Origin: CAWEHT01 sp963808455
GTDB taxonomy: Bacteria > Chloroflexota > Anaerolineae > CG2-30-64-16
DNA length: 6,918 bases
NCBI GenBank assembly: GCA_963808455.1
Contig: CAWEHT010000307.1
Coordinates: forward strand, 1 to 6,918
Reading direction: 5' to 3'
In this document: positions 1-5,536 of the stretch, piece after piece
How the letters are laid out: the number at the start of each line of letters is the position of its first letter
Numbering within the stretch: the stretch's first letter is position 1
Made by a program: the position numbers and the translations under genes
The notes under the pieces: generated by a model
Databases searched by the model: none
Told to the model about the DNA's origin: nothing
The model's input: only the letters and a program-made list of their open reading frames with translations

Positions 1-1987
1 TGAGGTACTTCAGCACGACGGGGCCAGGCGCGGAAGCACCGAAGCGATCGATGCCCACGGCAATGCCTGCCACCCCGACGAAGCGCTCCCATCCGGTTGT
101 GATGCCGGCTTCCACGGAAACGCGGGCCGTGATGGCCTGTGGCAGCACGCTTTCGCGGTAGCCTTCGTCCTGCGCCTCGAACAGCTCCCAGCTCGGCATG
201 CTCACGACGCGGGCATGGAATCCCTCGCGGGCAAGGTTGTCGCGAGCCTCCAGAGCCATCGAAACCTCCGACCCCGTGCCCATCAGGATGACATCCGGCG
301 TGCTGCCCGGCGCGTCAACCAGGATGTACGCTCCGCGACTGATCTTCCCTTCGGCGGCGGCCTCTTTGGTTCCAGGCAGCACGGGCAGCCCCTGGCGTGA
401 TAACAGAAGCCCGGCCGGACTTTCTCGATGCGTCAGCACGTGGCGCCACGCCCCGGCGACTTCGTTGGCATCGGCCGGCCGAAAGATCACCAGACCGGGG
501 ATCATGCGCAGCGCCATCGTGTGTTCGATGGGCTGATGGGTGGGCCCATCCTCGCCCAGACCTACGCTATCATGCGTCCAGATAAAGATCGCCGGTGCCC
601 GCATAAGGGCCGCCAGACGCACCGCCGGCCTCATGTAGTCGGAGAAGACCTCGAACGTGCCGCCATAGGCATAGAGCCCGCCATAGACTGCCAGCCCGTT
701 GAGGATAGCCCCCATCGCATGTTCACGCACGCCGAAGCGAATGTAGCGACCTCCATAGTCATGCCGCTTGATGTCCTCCACGCCCTTCCACCGCGTGCTA
801 TTGGAAGGTGTTAGATCTGCCGAACCGCCGATCAGCGTTGGGATCCTGGGGCCAACTGCCTCAAGCACTTTGCCCGAGGCTGCCCGTGTCGCCAACTTGG
901 GGCCCGGCTCCCAGGCCGGCAAGTCCGCGTCCCAGCCTTCGGGCAACTGCAAGCGCAGTGCCCTGTCCAGTTGGGCCGCCAAATCCGGGTGGGCCAGGCG
1001 ATACCCGGTAAACTTAGCTTCCCATTCCTGCTGCCGTTGCGCGCCCAGTTTCTGTGCCTTGCGGAAGTGCTCCAAGACGTCGTCCGGGACGTAGAAGTAC
1101 TGCTCCGGTGGAAGCCCCAGGTTGATCTTGGTCAACCGTACTTCCTCTTCGCCGAGCGCCTCGCCATGCGCGGCGGCTGTGTCTTGCTTGTTGGGGCTGC
1201 CGTACCCGATATGCGAATGGCATACGATCATGGAGGGTCGATCTGCGGTCGCCTGGGCCTGACGGATCGCCCCATCGATCGCGGCCATATCGTAGGCATC
1301 GACTTCCTGCACATGCCAGCCGTAGGCTCGATAGCGCAGCGGGACGTCGTCGCTATAGGATATTGAAGTTGGACCATCGATGCTGATGCCATTGTCGTCG
1401 TAGAAGAAGATGAGTTTGCCGAGCCCCAGGTGTCCTGCGAAAGATCCGGCTTCGTGGCTAATCCCTTCCTCCAGGTCACCATCGCTGACGATAGCATAGA
1501 CATAATGATCGAAGATCGGGAAGCCAGGCCGGTTGTAGGTTGCGGCGTAAAAGGCCTCGGCCAGCGCCATTCCCACAGCGTTGGCCTCGCCCTGGCCCAA
1601 TGGGCCCGTGGTCACCTCCACGCCTGGCGTCACGCCGCGCTCGGGATGTCCCGGAGTCACGCTGTGGAGTTGGCGGAATTGCTGGAGCTGCTCCATCGGT
1701 ACATCATAGCCGGTCAAATACAACAGGCTGTAGAGCAGCATCGAGCCGTGTCCGGCAGACAGCACGAATCGGTCGCGATTCGGCCACTTCGGATCGGCCG
1801 GGTTGTGCCGCAGGTGACGCGTCCACAGCACTTCGGCCACGGTCGCCATGCCCATGGGCAGCCCCGGGTGCCCGGAAATGGCCTTCTGCACGGCGTCCAT
1901 GGCTAATCCCCGGATGACATTGCCGGCGCGCACATCGAGTTCGTCGAAGCCAGCAGGAACGGCCTTTACATCGCTCATCGTTGCCAT
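1..1987 (-). CDS. tkt: Transketolase, C-terminus cut by window edge
   Basis: Transketolase is a cytoplasmic thiamine-diphosphate and Mg-dependent enzyme. It moves two-carbon ketol units between sugar phosphates in the pentose phosphate (or Calvin) pathway. 662 residues are visible with no in-frame stop; they end at VVLKYL, and family proteins usually run about 15-20 residues further. Domains in order: ThDP/PP domain with SGHPGLPMGMA (H40), LSAGHGS (H80), TPGHPE, TGPLGQG, the ThDP-Mg motif SDGD (168-171) to DDN (197-199), and H274 in AHGEALG. Then comes the Pyr domain with GGSADLTPSN (S389), GVREHAM (catalytic Glu E422) and HDSVGLGEDGPTHQP (H472, D480, H484), followed by the C-terminal domain (GTGSEVSMALEA). 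The numbering tracks E. coli TktA by a near-constant offset of +14 falling to +11. ATG 1987 is preferred over the in-frame ATG at 1978 because AGGAG (2003-1999) lies 11 nt upstream. All key residues are present, so it should be active. Confidence 0.97.
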   Translation of the reverse strand, partial: MATMSDVKAVPAGFDELDVRAGNVIRGLAMDAVQKAISGHPGLPMGMATVAEVLWTRHLRHNPADPKWPNRDRFVLSAGHGSMLLYSLLYLTGYDVPMEQLQQFRQLHSVTPGHPERGVTPGVEVTTGPLGQGEANAVGMALAEAFYAATYNRPGFPIFDHYVYAIVSDGDLEEGISHEAGSFAGHLGLGKLIFFYDDNGISIDGPTSISYSDDVPLRYRAYGWHVQEVDAYDMAAIDGAIRQAQATADRPSMIVCHSHIGYGSPNKQDTAAAHGEALGEEEVRLTKINLGLPPEQYFYVPDDVLEHFRKAQKLGAQRQQEWEAKFTGYRLAHPDLAAQLDRALRLQLPEGWDADLPAWEPGPKLATRAASGKVLEAVGPRIPTLIGGSADLTPSNSTRWKGVEDIKRHDYGGRYIRFGVREHAMGAILNGLAVYGGLYAYGGTFEVFSDYMRPAVRLAALMRAPAIFIWTHDSVGLGEDGPTHQPIEHTMALRMIPGLVIFRPADANEVAGAWRHVLTHRESPAGLLLSRQGLPVLPGTKEAAAEGKISRGAYILVDAPGSTPDVILMGTGSEVSMALEARDNLAREGFHARVVSMPSWELFEAQDEGYRESVLPQAITARVSVEAGITTGWERFVGVAGIAVGIDRFGASAPGPVVLKYL

Positions 1988-1998
1988 TCGGTCAAATG

Positions 1999-2003
1999 CT
2001 CCT
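1999..2003 (-). promoter_or_regulatory. Ribosome binding site of tkt
   Basis: On the minus strand AGGAG lies 11 nt before ATG 1987 and 20 nt before the alternative ATG 1978. The spacing decides in favour of the upstream start, giving an N-terminus of MATMSD. Confidence 0.7.
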
Positions 2004-2087
2004 GACTAAGCCTGCACGGCGTGGAATTGCCTGGTGGGCGGGCAGGCCAGCAGGCTGGCGTGCAGCCCTACACAAGACTACGGGCTT

Positions 2088-2117
2088 AGTTTACCACCGG
2101 CGCGAAGGCCAGGTCAA
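2088..2117 (-). promoter_or_regulatory. Predicted sigma70-type promoter of tkt
   Basis: Reading the minus strand, TTGACC (2117-2112, 5 of 6 match to TTGACA) is followed after 18 nt by TAAACT (2093-2088, 4 of 6 match to TATAAT). The -10 is preceded directly by TGG, the TGn of an extended -10. The expected transcription start near 2081 gives a leader of about 94 nt before the transketolase ATG. The promoter lies downstream of the hairpin at 2235-2284, so transketolase can be transcribed independently of the adaptor gene. Consensus matching only. Confidence 0.55.
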
Positions 2118-2143
2118 AGCGCCTATGCCTCCGCTGATCTAGG

Positions 2144-2153
2144 GTTGGCCAAC
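2144..2153. repeat. 10-bp perfect palindrome upstream of tkt promoter
   Basis: GTTGGCCAAC is a perfect palindrome without spacer, ending 27 nt upstream of the predicted tkt -35 box. Its position would suit an operator or activator site. A 10-bp palindrome in GC-rich DNA can also occur by chance, and no regulator gene is nearby. Confidence 0.25.
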
Positions 2154-2234
2154 TGGAGACGTTAGCCAGACCAGCCTGCCCGCCTGGTAGGCCGGGTCGC
2201 CAACCAGCTGAGGCGCAGTGGCGGCACTGTGCGA

Positions 2235-2284
2235 GGCATAGAAAGGCCCGAAGCGCGCCATTGCACTTCGGGCCTTTCTATGCC
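2235..2284 (-). terminator. Strong 19-bp hairpin, probable terminator after the adaptor gene
   Basis: GGCATAGAAAGGCCCGAAG (2235-2253) is perfectly complementary to 2266-2284, with a 12-nt loop. It starts 34 nt past the stop codon of the minus-strand adaptor gene and lies upstream of the tkt promoter. The GC-rich core GGCCCGAAG is flanked by GAAA on one side and TTTC on the other, so on either strand the core stem is followed by TTTCTAT. This fits an intrinsic terminator with a short U-rich stretch paired into the base of the stem. It could work in both directions, but only the minus-strand gene needs it here. There is no long U run, so efficiency is uncertain; mRNA 3' end protection is an alternative role. 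Confidence 0.75.
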
Positions 2285-2318
2285 AGTTACCTGGTGGTCC
2301 GGGTGATCGCTACTATCC

Positions 2319-4043
2319 TCAGAAGCGGCCAAGCCCCGGTATCCGGAAGCCGCCACCACTGCTGGTCGAAGTGCTCGTCGCCCCGTTCACCACCACGGTA
2401 TCGCCTTCCTGCAGCCCACTGACGATTTCGGTGTCGGTGTCGTCCGAAATGCCCGTTACCACCGGTACCTGCACTTCTTGCCCGGCCTCGAGCACGATGA
2501 CGTACTGCCGGCTGGCGGAATTGCCCGAGCCACTGGTCTGGCTGGGGGTCGGCGTGCCGCCGGCCCGCCGTGTGGCTCCGGGCGTGCTGCCGGCGGGGCT
2601 CGTGGCCGCCGCCCCTGCCACTGACGTTCCCTGCGAGCTGGTCGAGGCGAGCGTCTTTACGGCACGGTTGGGCACCATCAGCACACTGTCCTTTTGCTGA
2701 ATGACGATGTTGACGTTGGCGGTCATGCCTGCCATCACGCCGGCCGGCGGGCTGACGAGGTCGATCGTGACAGGGTAGTTGACCACGCCTGAAGTCATCG
2801 TGCCGGCCGGGTAGACCAGGGCAACCTTGCCGTTGACCGTCGCGTCGGGCAGCGCGTCCAGCGATACCTGGACGTCCTGTCCCACCTTGATCTGGTTGAC
2901 GTCTACTTCAGCCAGGTCAACCGTGATTTGCAAGTTTGCCAGCGTGGCCATCTGGATGGCTCCGCCGCTGATGGTAGAAGTGTCCTGGCCGAGTGTGATG
3001 TTGACCTCGGTGATCACCCCGTCGAACGGTGCGACGACCTGAGCCTGCTGGAGCTGCAGCTGGGCCTGCCCGAGGGCGATCTGGGCCTGCTGCACCACCT
3101 GCTTTGCCGCATCGATGGTGGCTGCATCCGAGCCCAGCTGCAGCGTTACCAACGAGTCTTTGGCTTCGGTGATGGCGTCCCTGGCCGCTATCAGGCTATC
3201 CTGAGTCGTCGGATTCTCGACGTTATACAGGTTGGACTCTGCTGAAGACAGCGTAGACAGCGCCTGCTGCACGGTGGAACTGGCGGACGATGGCGCGGTC
3301 GCTTGCTCCGCCTGGAAACTGACCACGGCGGACTGGTAATCGGCGTTGGCCTGCTGCAGCGCCAACGTCTGGCTTGACAGCTGCAGCGCGTTGCTCGTCT
3401 GGCCCACCCCCAAGCCCAGGGAGGCCACTTCCCGGTCGTAGCCGGCCTGCGCCGATTGCAACGTGGCCTGCGCTTGCTGTACGGCCTGCGCCGCGGCATC
3501 CACCTGGTCGTTCGACGTGCTGGCCGTCTTCAGCGCCGCGTCATAGGCCGACTGAGCGCTGGCCACCTGGGCCTTTGCCGCGGCCACGGCCGACGCCAGC
3601 GGCGGGATCGCCAGTTTATCGTAGGCAGCCTGCGCCGACACCACTGCCACTTGGGCATTGGCGATATCTTGCGGCAGGTTGGGGTTTTCGGCCTGCCAGA
3701 GCTGGTCTTGGGCCTGGCGCAGGTTGAGTTGGGCAGTCTGGACTGCAAGCTTGAGATTCGTTGCCGTCAGCTCGGCCAGAACCTGACCGGCCTTAACCGT
3801 ATCGCTCACCTGGACGTCGATCTTATTGACTGTGCCTGCCTGTTGGAAGTTCAGCGCCACGGCCTGCGCGGCTGTGATGTTGCCGGCTGAATTGACCGTT
3901 TCGGCGAGGGTTCCCCTGGTAACAGTCGCGGTGGTGAGGCTGGCGGTCGATGTACCGGCGGAAGACGCCCCAAAATGCACATAAGCACCGACCGCAACCA
4001 CTACGACGATCACCACGATCACCAACCAACGAGGAAACTTCAT
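2319..4043 (-). CDS. Efflux pump membrane-fusion/periplasmic adaptor subunit (HlyD/MacA type)
   Basis: Membrane-fusion proteins link an inner-membrane transporter (MacB-type ABC or RND) to export across the envelope. This one has 574 residues. An N-terminal anchor (about 7-24, LVIVVIVVVVAVGAYV) follows a short MKFPRW segment. Next come the first half of the lipoyl-like barrel-sandwich (about 40-97, with QQAGTVNKIDVQVSDTVKAGQVL), a very long Ala/Gln-rich helical region (about 97-336), the second lipoyl half (VVAPFDGVITEVN, 336-348), a beta-barrel (372-465, ending VPNRAV) and a membrane-proximal domain (513-555, GLQEGDTVVVNG). A Ser/Thr/Gly/Pro/Ala linker of about 47 residues (466-512) is inserted before the last domain, and the tail is Gly-rich. 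ATG 4043 is chosen because it has an RBS, a promoter just upstream, and a Lys/Arg segment followed by the anchor. No pump gene adjoins it, so the partner and substrate are unknown. Confidence 0.9.
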   Translation of the reverse strand: MKFPRWLVIVVIVVVVAVGAYVHFGASSAGTSTASLTTATVTRGTLAETVNSAGNITAAQAVALNFQQAGTVNKIDVQVSDTVKAGQVLAELTATNLKLAVQTAQLNLRQAQDQLWQAENPNLPQDIANAQVAVVSAQAAYDKLAIPPLASAVAAAKAQVASAQSAYDAALKTASTSNDQVDAAAQAVQQAQATLQSAQAGYDREVASLGLGVGQTSNALQLSSQTLALQQANADYQSAVVSFQAEQATAPSSASSTVQQALSTLSSAESNLYNVENPTTQDSLIAARDAITEAKDSLVTLQLGSDAATIDAAKQVVQQAQIALGQAQLQLQQAQVVAPFDGVITEVNITLGQDTSTISGGAIQMATLANLQITVDLAEVDVNQIKVGQDVQVSLDALPDATVNGKVALVYPAGTMTSGVVNYPVTIDLVSPPAGVMAGMTANVNIVIQQKDSVLMVPNRAVKTLASTSSQGTSVAGAAATSPAGSTPGATRRAGGTPTPSQTSGSGNSASRQYVIVLEAGQEVQVPVVTGISDDTDTEIVSGLQEGDTVVVNGATSTSTSSGGGFRIPGLGRF

Positions 4044-4050
4044 ATTCTTG

Positions 4051-4059
4051 CCTTCTCCT
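4051..4059 (-). promoter_or_regulatory. Ribosome binding site deciding the adaptor start
   Basis: The minus strand reads AGGAGAAGG ending 7 nt before ATG 4043 (the AGGAG core lies 11 nt before it). This fixes the start at MKFPRW. The longer open frame reaching back to 4214 has no such site and would cross the promoter. Confidence 0.75.
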
Positions 4060-4086
4060 ATTGCAACCGATCGTGCGCACTCTTGT

Positions 4087-4115
4087 ATTCTAGCATGATA
4101 GGCCCGGCTTGTGAA
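4087..4115 (-). promoter_or_regulatory. Predicted sigma70-type promoter of the adaptor gene
   Basis: On the minus strand TTCACA (4115-4110, 5 of 6 match) is followed after exactly 17 nt by TAGAAT (4092-4087, 5 of 6 match). TGC directly before the -10 gives an extended -10. The transcription start is expected near 4080, for a leader of about 37 nt carrying the RBS. This is the best promoter match in the window. Confidence 0.65.
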
Positions 4116-4135
4116 GTTCCGATAAAGGCAACGTT

Positions 4136-4166
4136 GGCTTGCAGTTGGCTTTGCCGGCTTGCGGTT
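4136..4166. repeat. Direct repeats GGCTTGCRGTT, 20 bp apart
   Basis: GGCTTGCAGTT (4136-4146) and GGCTTGCGGTT (4156-4166) differ at one base and begin 20 bp apart, about two helical turns. They sit upstream of the adaptor's -35 box, at roughly -56 to -86 from the predicted start, where an activator could bind. They overlap other short GGCT repeats, so low-complexity drift is possible. Confidence 0.3.
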
Positions 4167-4232
4167 TGTGGCTATAGCGGCTATGATGGCATGGGGTGAC
4201 GGCTGGATAGCCAACTGAAATCTGACCCTATC

Positions 4233-4262
4233 TTTACCACTTCTTTACAGATCTCTTGTAAA
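4233..4262 (+). promoter_or_regulatory. Candidate promoter of the epimerase gene
   Basis: TTTACC (4233-4238) and TGTAAA (4257-4262) are separated by 18 nt, each with 4 of 6 consensus matches. They lie in the most AT-rich stretch of the divergent spacer. The start would be near 4269, giving a leader of about 113 nt before ATG 4382. The match is modest and there is no extended -10. Confidence 0.4.
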
Positions 4263-4297
4263 CTCGACAACCAGAGGGGTGTAGGGAGCGCGACCTT

Positions 4298-4314
4298 GGG
4301 GGGCCGGCTCCCCC
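4298..4314 (+). other. G/C-run hairpin in the epimerase leader
   Basis: Six G (4298-4303) face five C (4310-4314) across the loop CCGGCT, with GTAG (4281-4284) and CTAC (4321-4324) able to pair further out. It sits about 68 nt before the epimerase ATG, between the candidate promoter and the start. No T run follows, so it is not a standard terminator. It may be leader structure or a chance G/C run. Confidence 0.35.
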
Positions 4315-4381
4315 TCCTCGCTACGTGGCCAAAGCAAAGGACGGCGCTCATAACCGTGATTTCCCTCCACGACGTTCCTTC

Positions 4382-5338
4382 ATGCAAGCTCTGATCCTGG
4401 GTGGCGGAGGTTTTCTCGGCTGCCACGTTACTCGCGCGTTCTCTGATGCGGGCTACACTGTCACTGCTTGCCTTCACAAGGCGCGTGGCGCTTCACCGCG
4501 GCTGAAGAATGTGCGCTACGTTGTGGCTGATGTGCTGGAGGGCCCGGAGGAAGAGCTGGCTCACCTGCTGGCGGGCGCCGACATCGTCTGCGATCTCGCT
4601 TGGGAGGCTCACCCATCGACCCCAGAGCGTGATGTGCAGGTCAATGTCGCAGGGACCTTGCGCCTCGTGCAAATCTGCGCGGCCGCGGGCGTGGGGCGTT
4701 TTGTGTTCGTCTCCTCTGGCGGCACCGTGTATGGACCGGCGCGTGCCTTGCCGATCCCTGAGACCCACCCCACCGACCCGCGGACCTCATACGGCGCAGC
4801 CAAACTGGCCGTCGAGAAATATCTGGCGCTCTTTGGCCTTCAAAGCAATCTTGACTACGTGATTCTGCGCCCCGGTAACCCTTTTGGGCCCTATCAAGAC
4901 CCGAGAAAGGGACAGGGTGTGATAATGGCCTTCCTGGCCCGTATCGCTGCGGGCAGGCCGCTCAAGATCTGGGGTGATGGCAACGTCGTGCGCGACTATT
5001 TTTACGTTGGGGACCTGGCGCGCGCCGTGGTGCTGGCTGCGTCCTCGCCGGTCAGCGGCACTGCTTTCAACCTGGGCTCGGGCACTGGGCGCTCCTTGCA
5101 TGACGTGGTGCAGAGCGTCTTTGAGACGACCGGCTGCACGGTGCCCGTGATTACCCGACCTGGTCGGCCTGGCGATGTCCCCATCAATGTCCTTGACACC
5201 CGCAAAGCCAGGGCCTGCCTAGGCTGGCGCCCCCTCGTCTCATTTGAGGAAGGTCTGGCTCGGACTTGGGCCTCGTGCCGCCAGACCACCGCCCGCGCTT
5301 CCAGGAAGACGAACAGCCCCGCTGCCGTCCGCCGCTGA
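4382..5338 (+). CDS. NAD-dependent epimerase/dehydratase, extended SDR family
   Basis: A cytoplasmic sugar-nucleotide epimerase or dehydratase type enzyme of the extended short-chain dehydrogenase family, 318 residues, close to the usual length. The N-terminal Rossmann motif GGGGFLG (7-13) binds NAD(P). D50 in VVADVL and the segment DLAW fit the cofactor pocket. SSGGTVYG (111-118) gives the active-site Ser, and Y137 and K141 in YGAAK give the catalytic YxxxK pair. LRPGNPFGP (162-170), the GDG-VVRDYFYVGDLARA segment (about 198-214) and FNLGSGTGRS are typical of the WcaG/GalE-like C-terminal substrate domain. The last 20 residues are a basic unconserved tail. ATG 4382 places the Rossmann strand right at the N-terminus as the family expects. 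An in-frame GTG at 4325 would add 19 residues, but neither start has a clear RBS. The substrate cannot be told from sequence, and no sugar gene adjoins it. Confidence 0.9.
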   Translation: MQALILGGGGFLGCHVTRAFSDAGYTVTACLHKARGASPRLKNVRYVVADVLEGPEEELAHLLAGADIVCDLAWEAHPSTPERDVQVNVAGTLRLVQICAAAGVGRFVFVSSGGTVYGPARALPIPETHPTDPRTSYGAAKLAVEKYLALFGLQSNLDYVILRPGNPFGPYQDPRKGQGVIMAFLARIAAGRPLKIWGDGNVVRDYFYVGDLARAVVLAASSPVSGTAFNLGSGTGRSLHDVVQSVFETTGCTVPVITRPGRPGDVPINVLDTRKARACLGWRPLVSFEEGLARTWASCRQTTARASRKTNSPAAVRR

Positions 5339-5536
5339 CGCCAAAAGCAGTCTGCAGATTACTTACAAGTAGAGCAAACAGGCGCACGATACGCCCAGCA
5401 GGCTGAAGGTTGCCTGGGAGCAGGCCTGGCTGTCCTACGGAGGGTCAGCTAGGTCGCCCGACACGCATCTGGCTTGGGCTACGCACCTGGTCGCGAGGTC
5501 TCTGGCAAACCGATCCAAGGGTGGAGGGGCGGGCGT
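5339..5536 (+). other. 198-bp spacer after the epimerase gene
   Basis: No gene is supported here. There are weak foldbacks, such as CAGGC (5399-5403) with GCCTG (5412-5416) across 8 nt, and a short palindrome CAGGCCTG (5421-5428), but no hairpin with a T run. No convincing -35/-10 pair precedes the next gene. Readthrough from the epimerase gene is therefore possible. Confidence 0.45.
5523..5527 (+). promoter_or_regulatory. Ribosome binding site of the flavin oxidoreductase
   Basis: GGAGG lies 9 nt before ATG 5537. It supports that start, which places the FAD-binding strand DYDAVVIGAG at residues 6-15. Confidence 0.75.

Larger units (their letters stand above)
1988..2318. other. 331-bp spacer between adaptor and tkt genes
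   Basis: No convincing gene was found here on either strand. It holds, in minus-strand order, the hairpin 2284-2235, the palindrome 2153-2144, the predicted tkt promoter 2117-2088, and a leader with a weak stem (GCCAG 2046-2050 with CTGGC 2055-2059, 4-nt loop) before the RBS. The leader is GC-rich, and I recognise no riboswitch in it. Confidence 0.6.
4044..4381. other. 338-bp divergent promoter region
   Basis: This spacer lies between the minus-strand adaptor and the plus-strand epimerase. It holds the adaptor RBS and promoter, the direct repeats at 4136-4166, the inverted pair CAGTTGGC (4142-4149) and GCCAACTG (4210-4217), a weak plus-strand promoter candidate and a GC-rich hairpin in the epimerase leader. 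Frames that cross it on either strand start without a ribosome site or extend real genes, so I call no gene in it. Confidence 0.6.

Noticed and set aside
198..1906. Several plus-strand open frames of 60-160 codons across the transketolase gene
   Set aside because: All are antisense to conserved transketolase motifs, and their translations are low-complexity Arg/Pro/His-rich sequence.
2371..3890. Plus-strand frames antisense to the adaptor gene
   Set aside because: Their long open stretches follow from the repetitive Ala/Gln codons of the real gene on the other strand.
4044..4214. N-terminal extension of the adaptor by 57 residues to an ATG at 4214
   Set aside because: It crosses the predicted promoter and RBS, and the protein from 4043 already starts with a proper Lys/Arg segment and anchor; the extension shows no family features.
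4325..4381. GTG start adding 19 residues to the epimerase
   Set aside because: The family starts directly with the Rossmann strand, which ATG 4382 gives; no ribosome site precedes the GTG. Not fully excluded.
4181..4477. Minus-strand open frame of 98 codons across the divergent spacer into the epimerase
   Set aside because: It overlaps the epimerase Rossmann motif antisense, has no domain and would run through the candidate promoter.
5410..5438. TTGCCT with a downstream -10-like sequence before the oxidoreductase gene
   Set aside because: At 17-nt spacing the -10 would read TCCTAC, too poor a match to call a promoter.
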